The notes: a model not told the origin generated them from the letters alone. Numbered from the stretch's first letter, positions 34,856-44,187 are shown. The stretch: 64,000 nt of DNA from Pseudomonadota bacterium (GCA_023426545.1 JAFAAN010000129.1:23422-87421), one strand, 5' to 3'. Numbers and translations are program-made.

Positions 34856-35722
34856 CTACGGGCCCACGTCCACGGTGCGGCTCAGCCACCCCACCCCGCC
34901 CCGGCCATCGCGCGCCACCACCCAGAAGGTGACGCGCTGGGGCCTCTCCGGCGTCTCATACCGGGTCGTCGGGTCCCCCGGCCGCCCCTCCACCGGCTCC
35001 TGGGAGCGGAACGCCTTCACCTCGCCGTCGCCGGTGGCGAACCAGCTGAAGAACACCTGCTCCGGGCGAGGCCCCTCCTCCGTCTCGTAGAGCTCCACGC
35101 TGCCCTCGGCCAGCACCGGCAGGAAGGTCACCTCGCGGCCCACGGGCAGCGGGCCGGTGAGGGGCACGCCGTCCCAGAAGACGTCCGACACCACCGGGTT
35201 GTGGTTGGGCGTGGCGGTGGCACGCAGCATCACCCGGCGCACGCCGCGCTCGGTGCCCTCGGGCGTGCCGCTGCCATCCGTGGCCTCGTAGCCCACGAAG
35301 AGGGGAAGGCCCTGGGCCAGCGCCGCCCGCAGCGCCGGGTCCGCGGGGTCCAGCGCGCCGCCTCCCGGATGGGCGGCCTCCAGCGCCTCCAGCAGCACCG
35401 CCTGCACGTCCGGGTCCTGGAGCGACAGCTCGCCGTCCGGCAGCGGCACGCCGTTCTCCCCCGGGCACCGCCCGTCATAGGGATTGCCGGTGAAGCGGCA
35501 CAGGGCGTAGCTCACGGTGACGGGGCGCGCGTCCGGCGTCACCGCGAGCGCGTTGAACGTCACGGGTCCCGGCAGGGTGGAGGCGTCCGGGGCCAGCGCC
35601 AGCTCGGCGGGCTCGGCCTGGATGGCCAGCACGCGCACGCGCCGGATTTCGCTCTGCAGCTCGAAGTCGGGGCCGCAGCCGGCGAGGAGCAACATCCCCA
35701 GCGCGGAGAGGAAAGGACGCAT
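34856..35722 (-). CDS. receptor-linked lipoprotein, cassette 1
   Basis: A 288-residue lipoprotein (lipobox LLLAGC, Cys16). The mature part begins with RVRVLAIQAEPAEL and ends near VARDGRGGVGWLSRTVDV. The lipoprotein at 59218-60138 carries the same blocks: RVLGIATEPPEL at the start and VVRDGRGGSSWL at the end, so the two are paralogues. The middle contains Ig-like strands. Its ATG lies 2 bases after the stop of the TonB-dependent receptor fusion, hence cotranslation. Position and lipid anchor recall SusD/SusC pairs, but there is no SusD-like TPR sequence. Confidence 0.85.
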   Translation of the reverse strand: MRPFLSALGMLLLAGCGPDFELQSEIRRVRVLAIQAEPAELALAPDASTLPGPVTFNALAVTPDARPVTVSYALCRFTGNPYDGRCPGENGVPLPDGELSLQDPDVQAVLLEALEAAHPGGGALDPADPALRAALAQGLPLFVGYEATDGSGTPEGTERGVRRVMLRATATPNHNPVVSDVFWDGVPLTGPLPVGREVTFLPVLAEGSVELYETEEGPRPEQVFFSWFATGDGEVKAFRSQEPVEGRPGDPTTRYETPERPQRVTFWVVARDGRGGVGWLSRTVDVGP

Positions 35723-35724
35723 GC

Positions 35725-38319
35725 TCAGAAGCTCCCCCGGACGCCGAGGATGGGCAGGATGGGCAGCCCCTTGAAGTAGGCGCTCTGGGTGTAGTTGTAG
35801 TTGTAGGCGATGCCCTCCACCGCCGGGTTGTTGTAGGCGTTCGTGAGGTCCAGGTAGACGTCCAGCGTCCACTTCTCGAAGACGAAGTTCTTGTCCACGC
35901 GGATGTCCAGTTGGTTGAAGGACGGCAGGCGGCGCGAGTTCACCGCCGCGTAGAGCGGGATGAAGACGTCCGTCCCGTCATCACGCACCGCGCCCACCAC
36001 CGGCGTCGTGGGGTTGCCCGATGCGAAGCGCAGGCGCGCGCCCACCTCCCACCCCGCCGGCAGCTTGTAGGACGCAATCGCCGTCAGCACGTGCGTCTGG
36101 TCATTGTCGAAGAGGCGCCAGCGCGCCCCCGGCGCGTCGCGGCGCTCGCTGCGGCTGAGCGTGTAGGAAATCCAGCCAAAGAGCCGGTCCGTCAGCGCGC
36201 GGCGCACCAGCACCTCCAGGCCGTAGATGCGTCCCACGCCTGCGTTGTTCAGGCGCTCCGGCACCTGCTGGCCATTGCGCTCCACCCGCGCGTCGGAGCG
36301 GACGATGAGCCCGTGGAGGTCGTTGTAGAAGACCTCGCCGCTGACGAACCACTCCGGCCGGACCTGCCACTCCGTGCCCACGCTGTACTGGAGCGAGCGC
36401 TTGGCGCGCAGGTCCGGGTTGCCGAAGGCCGCGCTCGGCTCGTCCTGGATGGGAGGCCCGTGGTAGACGCCCGCGCCGCCCTTGAGCGTCAGCGTCTCCG
36501 TCAGCCCGTAGCGGACCGCCAGTCGCGGGTTGAGCGAGCGGCGGGCGCGGGTCTGGTCGGTGAAGACATAGCTCTCCGCGCGCAGGCCCGGCACCAGCAG
36601 CAGGCGCGGCACGGGCCGCCAGCGCGCCTCCACCCAGGTGGACGGGAAGTACTGGAGGAAGTCACCGTCCGCGGTGAGCACGTCCTCGGTGACGGTGGGC
36701 GTGGGCGGCTCGCCCTCCCTGGCCGTGGGCTGGATGCGCGCCGTGACCTTCGCGAAGTGGCTCACCACGTCGATGCCACCCGCCAACGTCAGCACGTCCC
36801 CGAAGGTGTACTCCGCGGTGGAGCGCACGCTCACGTCCGTGGAGGCGATGCGCAGGTTCCGGTCGCCGATGCCCAGCTGGAGCAGCGTGTTGCCCACCAG
36901 CCCCTGCGTGTCCAGGGTGAGCGCGTCCGCGCGGTACTGGTGCCGCAGCCGCATCTGGTTGAAGCCGGTGGTGACGTCCAGGCCGCCGGTGACGGTGGGG
37001 TCGTCGTCCGCGGGCCGGTCGAAGACGAGCCCCAGCCGGTCGCGCGAGGTGAGCCCTTGCAGCGTGAAGGTGTGGCGCGGCTGCGGCTTCCACACCAGCT
37101 TGAGCTGCGCGTCGTAGTAGCGCGGCGCCACCTGGAGGCTGGGGCCGTTGTCGCCCTGGGGCACCAGCCCCAGCACCAGGTCGATGTACGAGCGCCGGCC
37201 GGCCAGCGCGAAGCCGAGCGTGTCGGTGATGGGGCCCTCCACCACCGCGTTGGACTCGATGAGGCTGACGCCCACGATGCCGTGGACGCGGTCCATGCGC
37301 GGCTCGCGGCTGCGCACGTTGATGACGCCGCCGGTGATGTCGCCGTAGTACGCGGAGAAGTTGCCGGGCAGGTACTCCACCGCCTCCAGCAGCTCCGAGT
37401 TGTAGACGGAGGTGAGCCCGCCGAAGTGGTACAGCAGCGGGATGCGCTGGCCGTCGAGGAAGACGCCGGACTCCTGCGGGCCCGTGCCGCGGATGACGAG
37501 CTGGCCGCCGTTGAACGCGGGCCGCGCCACGCCGGGCAGGTTCTGCACCACCTTCAGCGTGTCGCCCTGGGTGCCGGGGACGCGCTGCACCTCCGCCAGT
37601 TGGAGCGTGGTCTGCGTCACCTCCTTGCGCTCACGCTCGCTGCGCACCACCGTCTCGAACGCGCCGAAGATGCGCTTGCGCACGTAGTACGTGGCGCGCG
37701 TCTCCTGCCCTTCCGTGAAGGTCTCCTGGGTGCGGAAGCGCTCGTAGCCGCTCTGCACCACCAGCACCTCGTGGGTGCCCGGTGGAACGCCCCGGAAGGC
37801 GAAGCGGCCCTCCTCGTCCGTGACGGTGGAGCGCTCCAGCGCCGGCAGCACCACCTCCGCGCCCACGAGCGCGTCGCGCGTGCCGCGCTCCAGCGCCCGG
37901 CCGCTGAAGTTGACCGGGGCCTCCGGCTCGGCGGCGGCGCTGTCGTCGCCCTCCGGCGCGAGCGGCGGACGGAAGACGAACTGGTAGGCGTATTCGATGC
38001 GCACCGGCGCGGGGACGCCATCCACCTCCGCGGGCTCGAACTGGAACTGGCGCACCGCCTCCACCGCGGCCTCGTCGAAGCCGTGGCCCGCGGGCCGGGA
38101 CACCTCGACCTGGGAGACGGCGCCCGTCTCCGAGATGTCGACCCACATCACCACCGTGCCCTCGAGCTGCTGGGCGGCGGCTTGCGGCGGATAGGCTGCC
38201 TCCACCTGACGCATGAGCGCGGGAGGCTTCGTCAGCACCCCCGCCGGGACGCCCGCGTCCTGCTGGGCGGGCACCCCGGTGGCAGCGAGAAAGACGAGGA
38301 CGGCGACAAGGATTCTCAT
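35725..38319 (-). CDS. TonB-dependent receptor with N-terminal TonB-like domain, cassette 1
   Basis: An 864-residue outer-membrane receptor. After a signal peptide (LVAVLVFLAATGVPAQ), residues about 31-113 form a TonB C-terminal-like domain (VEAAYPPQAAAQQLEGTVVMWVDI; GFDEAAVEAVRQFQFEP). Next come a carboxypeptidase-like domain (about 140-215; VPPGTHEVLVVQSGYE), a TonB-box-like ETVVRSER, a plug (VQNLPGVARPAF; LVIRGTGPQESGVFLDG), and a large barrel ending GVRGSF. A TonB domain fused ahead of the plug is unusual for a canonical receptor. It is translated 39 bases after the OmpA-like gene and 2 bases before the lipoprotein gene, so all three probably form one operon. Confidence 0.9.
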   Translation of the reverse strand: MRILVAVLVFLAATGVPAQQDAGVPAGVLTKPPALMRQVEAAYPPQAAAQQLEGTVVMWVDISETGAVSQVEVSRPAGHGFDEAAVEAVRQFQFEPAEVDGVPAPVRIEYAYQFVFRPPLAPEGDDSAAAEPEAPVNFSGRALERGTRDALVGAEVVLPALERSTVTDEEGRFAFRGVPPGTHEVLVVQSGYERFRTQETFTEGQETRATYYVRKRIFGAFETVVRSERERKEVTQTTLQLAEVQRVPGTQGDTLKVVQNLPGVARPAFNGGQLVIRGTGPQESGVFLDGQRIPLLYHFGGLTSVYNSELLEAVEYLPGNFSAYYGDITGGVINVRSREPRMDRVHGIVGVSLIESNAVVEGPITDTLGFALAGRRSYIDLVLGLVPQGDNGPSLQVAPRYYDAQLKLVWKPQPRHTFTLQGLTSRDRLGLVFDRPADDDPTVTGGLDVTTGFNQMRLRHQYRADALTLDTQGLVGNTLLQLGIGDRNLRIASTDVSVRSTAEYTFGDVLTLAGGIDVVSHFAKVTARIQPTAREGEPPTPTVTEDVLTADGDFLQYFPSTWVEARWRPVPRLLLVPGLRAESYVFTDQTRARRSLNPRLAVRYGLTETLTLKGGAGVYHGPPIQDEPSAAFGNPDLRAKRSLQYSVGTEWQVRPEWFVSGEVFYNDLHGLIVRSDARVERNGQQVPERLNNAGVGRIYGLEVLVRRALTDRLFGWISYTLSRSERRDAPGARWRLFDNDQTHVLTAIASYKLPAGWEVGARLRFASGNPTTPVVGAVRDDGTDVFIPLYAAVNSRRLPSFNQLDIRVDKNFVFEKWTLDVYLDLTNAYNNPAVEGIAYNYNYTQSAYFKGLPILPILGVRGSF

Positions 38320-38358
38320 GAGGGGCGCGGCACTCCCGCGCCCCTCCTAGTGTGGCGC

Positions 38359-39162
38359 CTACTTCGGCGCGAGCACGATTTCGATGCGACGGTTCAGACT
38401 GCGATTCTCCGCCGAGTCGTTGGGCGCGATGGGCTGGTACTGGCCGTAGCCCGCGGCGGAGAGGAACGTCGGGTCCACGCCAGCGTTCTGGAGTGAACGG
38501 ACCACCGCCATGGCGCGCGCCAGGCTCAGCTCCCAGTTGGTGGGGAACTGGCCACCGCCGGTCGGGACGTCGTCCGTGTGGCCTTCCACGCGGATGATCT
38601 TCCCCTGCACCGTCTTGAGCGCGTCGGCGATCTTCGACAGCGCCGCCTCGCCTTCCTTGCCCACGCGGGCGGAGCCGGAGGCGAAGAGAATCTTGTCCTT
38701 GAGCTGGACCGTCATCTTGCCCTTGAGCTCGGACAGCTCGATCTTCCCGTCGGAAATCTCCTGCTTGAGGCTCTGGGCGAGGTTCTCGTACTCGGAGCTG
38801 CGCTTCTCCAGCTCCTCCTTCGCCTGCGCCAGCTTCTTCGTGTTGCGCGCCAGCTCCTCGTTGAGGGCGGTGAGCTGCGCGTTCTTCTCCTCCAGGGCAC
38901 GGCGCTCCGCGGCGCCAGCGGTGAGGCGAGACTCGGAGGTGGAGAGGCGGGTGTTCAATGCCTCGCGCTCCTGCTCCAGCTCTGCAATCTTCTCCTCCAG
39001 CTCCTTCACCTTGGCCTCGGCCGCCTCGCGAGCGCCCTTCTCGTCATGGAGGCCCTTGGCGAAGTTCTCCGCCTCGAGCGCCTTGGCGTCGTACTTCCCT
39101 TGCGAAACGCAGCCCGTGGTGGAGAGCGCGACGAGAGCAGCCAGAACCAAGCGATTCCGCAT
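38359..39162 (-). CDS. OmpA-family lipoprotein with coiled coil
   Basis: A 267-residue lipoprotein. The lipobox is LSTTGC (Cys18). Residues roughly 35-145 form a long coiled coil (repeated EEKIAELEQEREAL, AQAKEELEKR). The C-terminal OmpA domain binds peptidoglycan: DKILFASGSARVG, VEGHTDDVPTG and ENRSLNRRIEIVL. ATG 39162 has GGAGGA a few bases upstream; the open frame to 39285 is not used. It may join the outer membrane to the cell wall beside the receptor encoded just downstream. Confidence 0.9.
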   Translation of the reverse strand: MRNRLVLAALVALSTTGCVSQGKYDAKALEAENFAKGLHDEKGAREAAEAKVKELEEKIAELEQEREALNTRLSTSESRLTAGAAERRALEEKNAQLTALNEELARNTKKLAQAKEELEKRSSEYENLAQSLKQEISDGKIELSELKGKMTVQLKDKILFASGSARVGKEGEAALSKIADALKTVQGKIIRVEGHTDDVPTGGGQFPTNWELSLARAMAVVRSLQNAGVDPTFLSAAGYGQYQPIAPNDSAENRSLNRRIEIVLAPK

Positions 39163-39294
39163 ATGTACGTGTCCTCCTGACACTGTTGAATGAAGCGCCA
39201 GCCTACCCCTGGCGACGCGCTGGGTCAGGAAGAACCTCGTATTTATTTTGAGCTGCAAGGACTCACAGTCAAACGACGCAGCCACACGTGCCAG

Positions 39295-39849
39295 TCAGCG
39301 CGGAAAAATAGGATGTGAGTCGAGCCAGACAGAGAACAGCGCGTCTGCGAAGTGCTTGCCGGGGATGAAGACACCGCCGCTGGCTTCACCTCCGACTTCG
39401 AGCCCGACGTCGGGCGTGTAGGTGATGACGAGGTCCTCGCCCTTCTGCACGTCCTTGAGCGACGCGAGCATGATGCGCAGGTGGTCCGCCAGGGGCCCCT
39501 GGCGCAGGTCCGGGCTGTCCTCCAGCCCTTCGCGGAAGCTGCCGATGAGCTGGTCCCGGGAGATGTTCCGCAGGAAGCGGAAGTGCAGCCGCTTCACGGA
39601 GTCGGAGGTGATGGCCTCGTGCGTGGAGCGCGGCCGGTCCTCCATGTAGAGGCTCCAGACGTAGACCTTGAAGAAGAGCTGCTTGTGCAGCTCCATATGG
39701 GCGAGCTCGACCGTGCGCCCCTTGAGGTTGAGCGACTCCGGCATGTGGACGCCGCCGACCTGCTTCTGCCCTGCCTGCGCGCTCCCCGCGGCGAGCAACA
39801 GGCCCACCGCGACACACCGCAGCTTCCCACTCCACGCTCGCTCCCGCAT
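39295..39849 (-). CDS. chalcone-isomerase-like exported protein
   Basis: A 184-residue protein with a signal peptide (VAVGLLLAAGSAQA), followed by the bacterial chalcone-isomerase-like core: VGGVHMPESL, LNLKGRTVELAHMEL, FFKVYVWSLYME, and RISRDQL-type strands to GVFIPGKHFADALFSVWLDSHPI. The bacterial relatives are found in the periplasm; enzymatic activity on flavonoids is not expected. Upstream codons to 39996 are not supported. It precedes the OmpA-like gene by 132 bases on the same strand. Confidence 0.78.
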   Translation of the reverse strand: MRERAWSGKLRCVAVGLLLAAGSAQAGQKQVGGVHMPESLNLKGRTVELAHMELHKQLFFKVYVWSLYMEDRPRSTHEAITSDSVKRLHFRFLRNISRDQLIGSFREGLEDSPDLRQGPLADHLRIMLASLKDVQKGEDLVITYTPDVGLEVGGEASGGVFIPGKHFADALFSVWLDSHPIFPR

Positions 39850-40009
39850 ACGCCCGCCCCCCGCCCTCGCCCCTGACTGAATCCGGCAGGACATACGCTG
39901 CACACGGTCTCTGGCATCGCCAACGGCCCGCGGGGCCGAGCTGTGCGGCAGTGGACGGCGGCATGCCCCGGAGGCTCGGCGGCGCGGGCGCACCACCGGG
40001 GGCGGCGGC

Positions 40010-41014
40010 TCACGGCGTGGCCGTGCGCTCCAGCAGCGCGCCCGCCCATGTCAGGCCGCTGCCGACGACGCTCAGCACCACCGCGTCTCCCACCGCGGGG
40101 TCATCCCAGTGTTCACTGAGGACGCCAGGCGCGCCAGCGGCGCCCGTGTTGCCCCGCCTGTGCACGTTGAAGAAGTGGCGCGCGTCGGGCACCTCGCACC
40201 GCCGCTGCACCGCCTCCAGCATGCGCAGGTTGGCCTGATGGCCGATGAGGGTGACGGCCCCGGCGTCCTTCTCCGGGTGGCGCGCCATGTAACGCGCGCG
40301 CAGGGCCTGGAAGGTCTCCCCCGCGCGGCGGATGGCGAACTTCTGCACCTCGCTGCCCTGCTGCGTGAAGTGGCCCACGCGCGGCACGCGCACCTTGTCC
40401 GCGCCCGCGGGGTCCCCCGCCAGCAGCGTCTCCGTGATGTGCCAGCGCCCCGGCACGCGCGGCGACAGGATGGCCGCCGACGCGCCGTCCCCCCACAGCA
40501 CCGCGCTGGAGCGGTCCGAGTAGTCCACCACGCGCGTGGAGTTGTCCATGTTGACGACCAGGACGTAGCCCGGCAGCCGCTCCGGCCGCATGCCCGTCAG
40601 GAAGTGGAGCTGCGTGCAGAAGGACGAGCAAGCGCTCTGCAGGTCCACGGCCGGGGCGTCGATGTCGAGCAGCTGCGCCACCCGGTTGGCCTCGGCGGGG
40701 ATGCACTCGTCGGGACTGCACCCGCCCGCCACCACGAGGCCGATGTCGGACGGCTTCAGCCCCGCCCGCTCCAGCGCCACCAGGGCGGCCCGCCGCCCGG
40801 TCTCCGCGTTGCTGAAGAGCGCCGCCTCCTGCGCCGCGCGGACGTCGCGGTTGCGCGTCTCCCGCAGGTAGTCCAGCGGCAGCACCGTGTGCCGCGTGCG
40901 GATGCCGACGCGGTCCACAATCCAAGCGTCATTGGTCTCGAGTCCCAGCTCCTCGAAGAAGGCGTTGGTCAGGAGGTTGGGCGGGTAGAAGTGGCCGAGC
41001 GCGTGCAAATACAT
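40010..41014 (-). CDS. 3-oxoacyl-ACP synthase III (KASIII)-family condensing enzyme
   Basis: A 334-residue thiolase-fold enzyme. The catalytic Cys129 is in LQSACSSF, His259 in GHQAN, and Asn289 in RGNTGAAG, the full KASIII triad. It should condense an acyl group with malonyl-ACP or release or transfer a chain from a thioester. It is not a typical housekeeping FabH in context, as no fatty-acid synthesis genes are adjacent. The neighbouring YbhN-type gene reads the same way 179 bases upstream. A role in the lipid locus that starts across 42.2-42.9 kb is inference. Confidence 0.9.
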   Translation of the reverse strand: MYLHALGHFYPPNLLTNAFFEELGLETNDAWIVDRVGIRTRHTVLPLDYLRETRNRDVRAAQEAALFSNAETGRRAALVALERAGLKPSDIGLVVAGGCSPDECIPAEANRVAQLLDIDAPAVDLQSACSSFCTQLHFLTGMRPERLPGYVLVVNMDNSTRVVDYSDRSSAVLWGDGASAAILSPRVPGRWHITETLLAGDPAGADKVRVPRVGHFTQQGSEVQKFAIRRAGETFQALRARYMARHPEKDAGAVTLIGHQANLRMLEAVQRRCEVPDARHFFNVHRRGNTGAAGAPGVLSEHWDDPAVGDAVVLSVVGSGLTWAGALLERTATP

Positions 41015-41193
41015 TCAGAACCCTCTAACCGCGCAGCGTGGCAAATCTCTGTCAGCCGTCTGTCACGCTCCCGCCCCGGTGGAGGGCGGGCAACCCGCCA
41101 GGCCAGGTGACGCGAGGCGTCAGCCCGCCTGCCGGCGATGCGCGGGCGCGTCGCACCCGTACTCCTGGTCTGGAAGTCACGGACCGCGCGCCT

Positions 41194-42240
41194 TCAGCGG
41201 CACGCCGGTGCGGGCGCCTGGGGCAGCGGCGCCGGGAGCCGCCACACGAGCGGGATGAGCGCGCCGACCACCACGAACAGGAGCTGCACCAGGTGGCCCA
41301 GCAGCGCCACGGACATGGCGCGCGCGGCCGTGGTGTCCAGCGCCCCCGCGGCCAGCGCGAAAGCCCCGTCGCTCACTCCCACCTGTCCGGGCACGAACGA
41401 GCCCACCGCCAGCGCGCACAGGTAGAGCCCTTGCGAGAAGAAGGCCTGCACCAGCGAGGTGTCGATACCCACCGCGTGCGTCAGCACGCCGTACTGCGCC
41501 ACCTGGAACAGCCGGCTGCACAGGAACGCGCGCATGGGCGCCCACGGCAGCAGCGCGCCGCAGCGCGCGGAGGCCTGGAACTGCTCGGCGTGCAGCGCCC
41601 AGCGGCTGAAGCGGCACGCGAGCCAGGCACCGGGCCGCTTCGCGCGCATGCAGGCGCGCACGCCCAGGGACAGCAGCACCAGCAGCGCGCCGTGCGCCAA
41701 CATCAGCACCGTGAAGAGGGACATGCCTGTCAGCAGGTATGACGCCAGCGCGCAGGGGAACGAGATGAAGCCCCCCGCCGCCAGCGACGCGGACTGGGAG
41801 GTCGCCGCCGCCGCCATGGCGGGGCCACCGCCCATGTAGGGGCTGAGCAGCGCCGCCTTGGTGGCCTCCGCCGCCGCGCGGCCCGCCGGGGCCATGCTGG
41901 ACACCGCGGTGCCGATGAGCTGCGCGCGGGCCAGCACGCGCCAGGGAACGCGCCCCGCGTCCGGCCCGTAGGAGCGCCGCGTGGCGAGCCCGTCCATGCA
42001 CTGCCGCCCCAGCTCCAGCAGCACGACCCCAGGCAGCCAGGGAGCAGCGCTGGACAGCACCGCCCCCAGCTCCCGGGCCCCCGCCCTGTGTATCAGCAGC
42101 GCCAGCGTCCCCACGCCCACCAGCGCGAAGACGGGCCTCAGCCCCACCAGCAACCACCGCTTGAGGACCCGTGGTGGCGCCGCCCGCTCCGCGGCACCGG
42201 TTGCCTGGGCCAGGGACAACTCCCCGTGCGCGTTGCTCAC
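41194..42240 (-). CDS. YbhN/MprF-type lysylphosphatidylglycerol-synthase membrane domain protein
   Basis: A 348-residue multi-pass membrane protein of the UPF0104 family (the membrane half of MprF), with about six to eight hydrophobic helices. The family's conserved MAPAGRAAAEATKAALL and late GQVGVSDGAFALAAG motif are present. These proteins move or flip lipids, or supply a membrane domain for lipid-modifying enzymes. GTG 42240 is chosen because AGGAGG precedes it; the more upstream ATG frames (42339 and beyond) have no such site. It may export the product of the lipid locus; that is inference. Confidence 0.82.
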   Translation of the reverse strand: MSNAHGELSLAQATGAAERAAPPRVLKRWLLVGLRPVFALVGVGTLALLIHRAGARELGAVLSSAAPWLPGVVLLELGRQCMDGLATRRSYGPDAGRVPWRVLARAQLIGTAVSSMAPAGRAAAEATKAALLSPYMGGGPAMAAAATSQSASLAAGGFISFPCALASYLLTGMSLFTVLMLAHGALLVLLSLGVRACMRAKRPGAWLACRFSRWALHAEQFQASARCGALLPWAPMRAFLCSRLFQVAQYGVLTHAVGIDTSLVQAFFSQGLYLCALAVGSFVPGQVGVSDGAFALAAGALDTTAARAMSVALLGHLVQLLFVVVGALIPLVWRLPAPLPQAPAPACR

Positions 42241-42863
42241 CGTCGACCTCCTGTCGTCCCTTCGCCCGCGATGAAAGGTGGGCAGCGCGGATGTCGCTGG
42301 CGAGCCCCGTCTGTCCGCCTGCACCCGCCCGCGCGCCACGCGCGTCCAGCGCCGGACAGGCGTGAACGGCGCCCCTCCCTCGAAACCGGAGCCTGCGTGT
42401 CAGGACGACTGCCCGGGCGCGCCGCATGGGCGCCGCGCGCTCGCGCGCGGCACGCCCTGAGACAGGGGACCGCGCTCAGGCCCCAGCGCCGTCTTCGAGC
42501 GTTTCAGCCAGGCCTTCGGGCAGTTCGATGACAACCGAAGCACCGACTGAGCTTCGAATCCTAAGAATGCACAGAAACACTGTAATCCATTGACAGCACT
42601 GTCCATTATTCGATATTTATGATTCGCCACGAACGGGGGACCGCACCGGGCACCCGAGCGGGTGTCCAGCGGCGTGGCTGCTCAAAACTCACACATCATC
42701 AAGAACGGCGCTGGAGACTTCTCCACGAACAGCGGTCCCCTCCTTCCGGACCGCCTGTCAGGATTCGCTCGCTCGTGTCCGCGGCCTGAGTGGCGCGGGC
42801 GGAGGGATGCGGCTGTCCAATCACTGGAAGTGTCCACCCGACGCGCACCAGGAAGCCACCGCC
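42241..42863. other. 623-base divergent intergenic region
   Basis: Separates the minus-strand YbhN-type gene from the plus-strand oxoamine synthase operon. No convincing coding frame; short open frames in both directions lack domain-like sequence. It turns AT-rich at 42540-42630, unlike most of the window, and contains the promoter candidate listed separately. The plus-strand 5' leader would be about 240 bases long. Confidence 0.5.
42590..42619 (+). promoter_or_regulatory. candidate sigma-70-like promoter of the biosynthetic operon
   Basis: An exact TTGACA at 42590-42595 is followed, after 18 bases, by TATTTA (42614-42619), inside an AT-rich stretch that is rare in this genome. The -10 match is weak (3 of 6); a better TATGAT lies 4 bases later but gives a 22-base spacer. 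It points toward the oxoamine synthase operon. Confidence 0.4.
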
Positions 42864-44168
42864 ATGGACCTACCCAGCAACACCTTTCCCGAGAAGAATC
42901 GCGACCTCGCCGTGGGCTGCGCCCGGCTCCAGGAAGTCCAGAAGGCGGTCCGCTACTACGTGGACAACCACCACTGTGACGTCATTGGACGGGTGTTTCA
43001 CGGGACGCCCGGCCGCCAGGCGCGCGTCAGCTTCAGCCCGACGCGGGGGGATGCGCTGCTGGACATGGCGAGCCCCCGGGACGTCCTCCACTTCGGCTCC
43101 TACAACTACTCCGGCCTGAACGGCCACCCCCGCGTGGTGGCCGCCGCCGAGGCCGCGCTCCGCCGCTACGGGACGACGGTCAGCGGCGTGCGGCTGCTCA
43201 ACGGCACGTGCGAGCTGCACCTGGAGCTGGAGCGCGCGCTGGCGGAGTTCCTCGGCTTCGAGGACTGCATCACCTACAGCAGCGGCTACGCGGCGAACCT
43301 GTCGGTGCTCTCCGCGCTGTGTGGGGAGGGTGACGTGGTGCTGTCGGACATGCTCAACCACCAGTCCATCATCGACGGACTGAAGCTGTCGGGCGCGGAC
43401 ATCCGCGCCTACCGGCACAAGAGCCTGCGCAGCATCGAGACCACCCTGCGGAAGCTGCCGCGCGAGCAGCGCAAGTTCATCATCACCGACGGCGTCTTCA
43501 GCATGGACGGCGACGTGGCGGACCTGCCGGGTATCGTCGCGCTCGCGGAGAGCCACAACGCCTTCGTCATCGTGGATGACGCCCATGCCACCGCGGCCAT
43601 GGGCCCCAACGGCCGCGGCACACCGGCCCTCTTCGGCGTCCAGCAGCGCGTGGACGTGCTCACCGGAAGTCTCAGCAAGGGCCTGCCCGGCATCGGCGGG
43701 TTCGCCGCCGGGCCCAAGGCCACCATCGACCTGCTGCGCTTCGGCTCCAACGGCTACATCTTCTCCGCCTCGCTGCCGCCCCCCGTCGCCGCGGGGCTGC
43801 TGGAGGGCCTCCGCATCCTCCAGGAGCAGCCCGAGTTGCAGGAGCGGCTGCACCACAACGAGAACGCCCTGCGCGACGGCATCCGCGCCATGGGCCTGGA
43901 CTGCATGAACAGCGAGTCCCCCATCATCCCCATCCTGATGCCCGCCTACGAGAAGACCTTCGAGCTGACGCGGCTGCTCCACCTGGAGGGCATCTACGTC
44001 AACCCCGTGGGCTACCCCGCCGTGAGCAAGAACCGCACGCGCCTGCGCATCAACGTCAGCGCCAACCTCACCCCGTCGGACCTGGACCGCTTCCTGGATG
44101 CGCTGGACCGCTGCACCCGGAAGCTCGGCCTCCAGGACGAACCGCCCCTCCAACAGACCGGGACCTGA
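42864..44168 (+). CDS. alpha-oxoamine synthase (SPT/BioF/KBL/CqsA-type)
   Basis: A 434-residue pyridoxal-phosphate enzyme that joins an amino acid and an acyl thioester with loss of CO2. The PLP lysine is Lys272 (TGSLSKGLPGIGGF); the cofactor-binding DDAHATAAMG (238-247) and FGSYNYSGL (77-85) are as in serine palmitoyltransferase and AON synthase. Which amino acid and acyl group it uses cannot be told from these motifs. ATG 42864 has AGGAAG upstream. It leads a five-gene plus-strand operon, with the hydroxylase 19 bases on. Biotin synthesis is unlikely because no bio genes are near. Confidence 0.93.
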   Translation: MDLPSNTFPEKNRDLAVGCARLQEVQKAVRYYVDNHHCDVIGRVFHGTPGRQARVSFSPTRGDALLDMASPRDVLHFGSYNYSGLNGHPRVVAAAEAALRRYGTTVSGVRLLNGTCELHLELERALAEFLGFEDCITYSSGYAANLSVLSALCGEGDVVLSDMLNHQSIIDGLKLSGADIRAYRHKSLRSIETTLRKLPREQRKFIITDGVFSMDGDVADLPGIVALAESHNAFVIVDDAHATAAMGPNGRGTPALFGVQQRVDVLTGSLSKGLPGIGGFAAGPKATIDLLRFGSNGYIFSASLPPPVAAGLLEGLRILQEQPELQERLHHNENALRDGIRAMGLDCMNSESPIIPILMPAYEKTFELTRLLHLEGIYVNPVGYPAVSKNRTRLRINVSANLTPSDLDRFLDALDRCTRKLGLQDEPPLQQTGT

Positions 44169-44187
44169 GCCCGCCGGGAGACCTGCC

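Noticed and set aside
34856..35722. SusD homology for the receptor-linked lipoproteins
   Set aside because: No TPR-like helices or SusD sequence features; the similarity is only in position and lipid anchor.
35911..38496. Plus-strand open frame opposite the cassette-1 receptor
   Set aside because: No recognisable domain; the minus strand carries complete TonB_C, plug and barrel motifs.
42400..42630. A 76-codon minus-strand frame in the intergenic region
   Set aside because: No ribosome site or domain, and it covers the promoter candidate; composition is not like local genes.
42864..44168. Biotin synthesis role (BioF) for the oxoamine synthase
   Set aside because: No bioA, bioB, bioC or bioD neighbours; the operon instead holds lipid-type enzymes.
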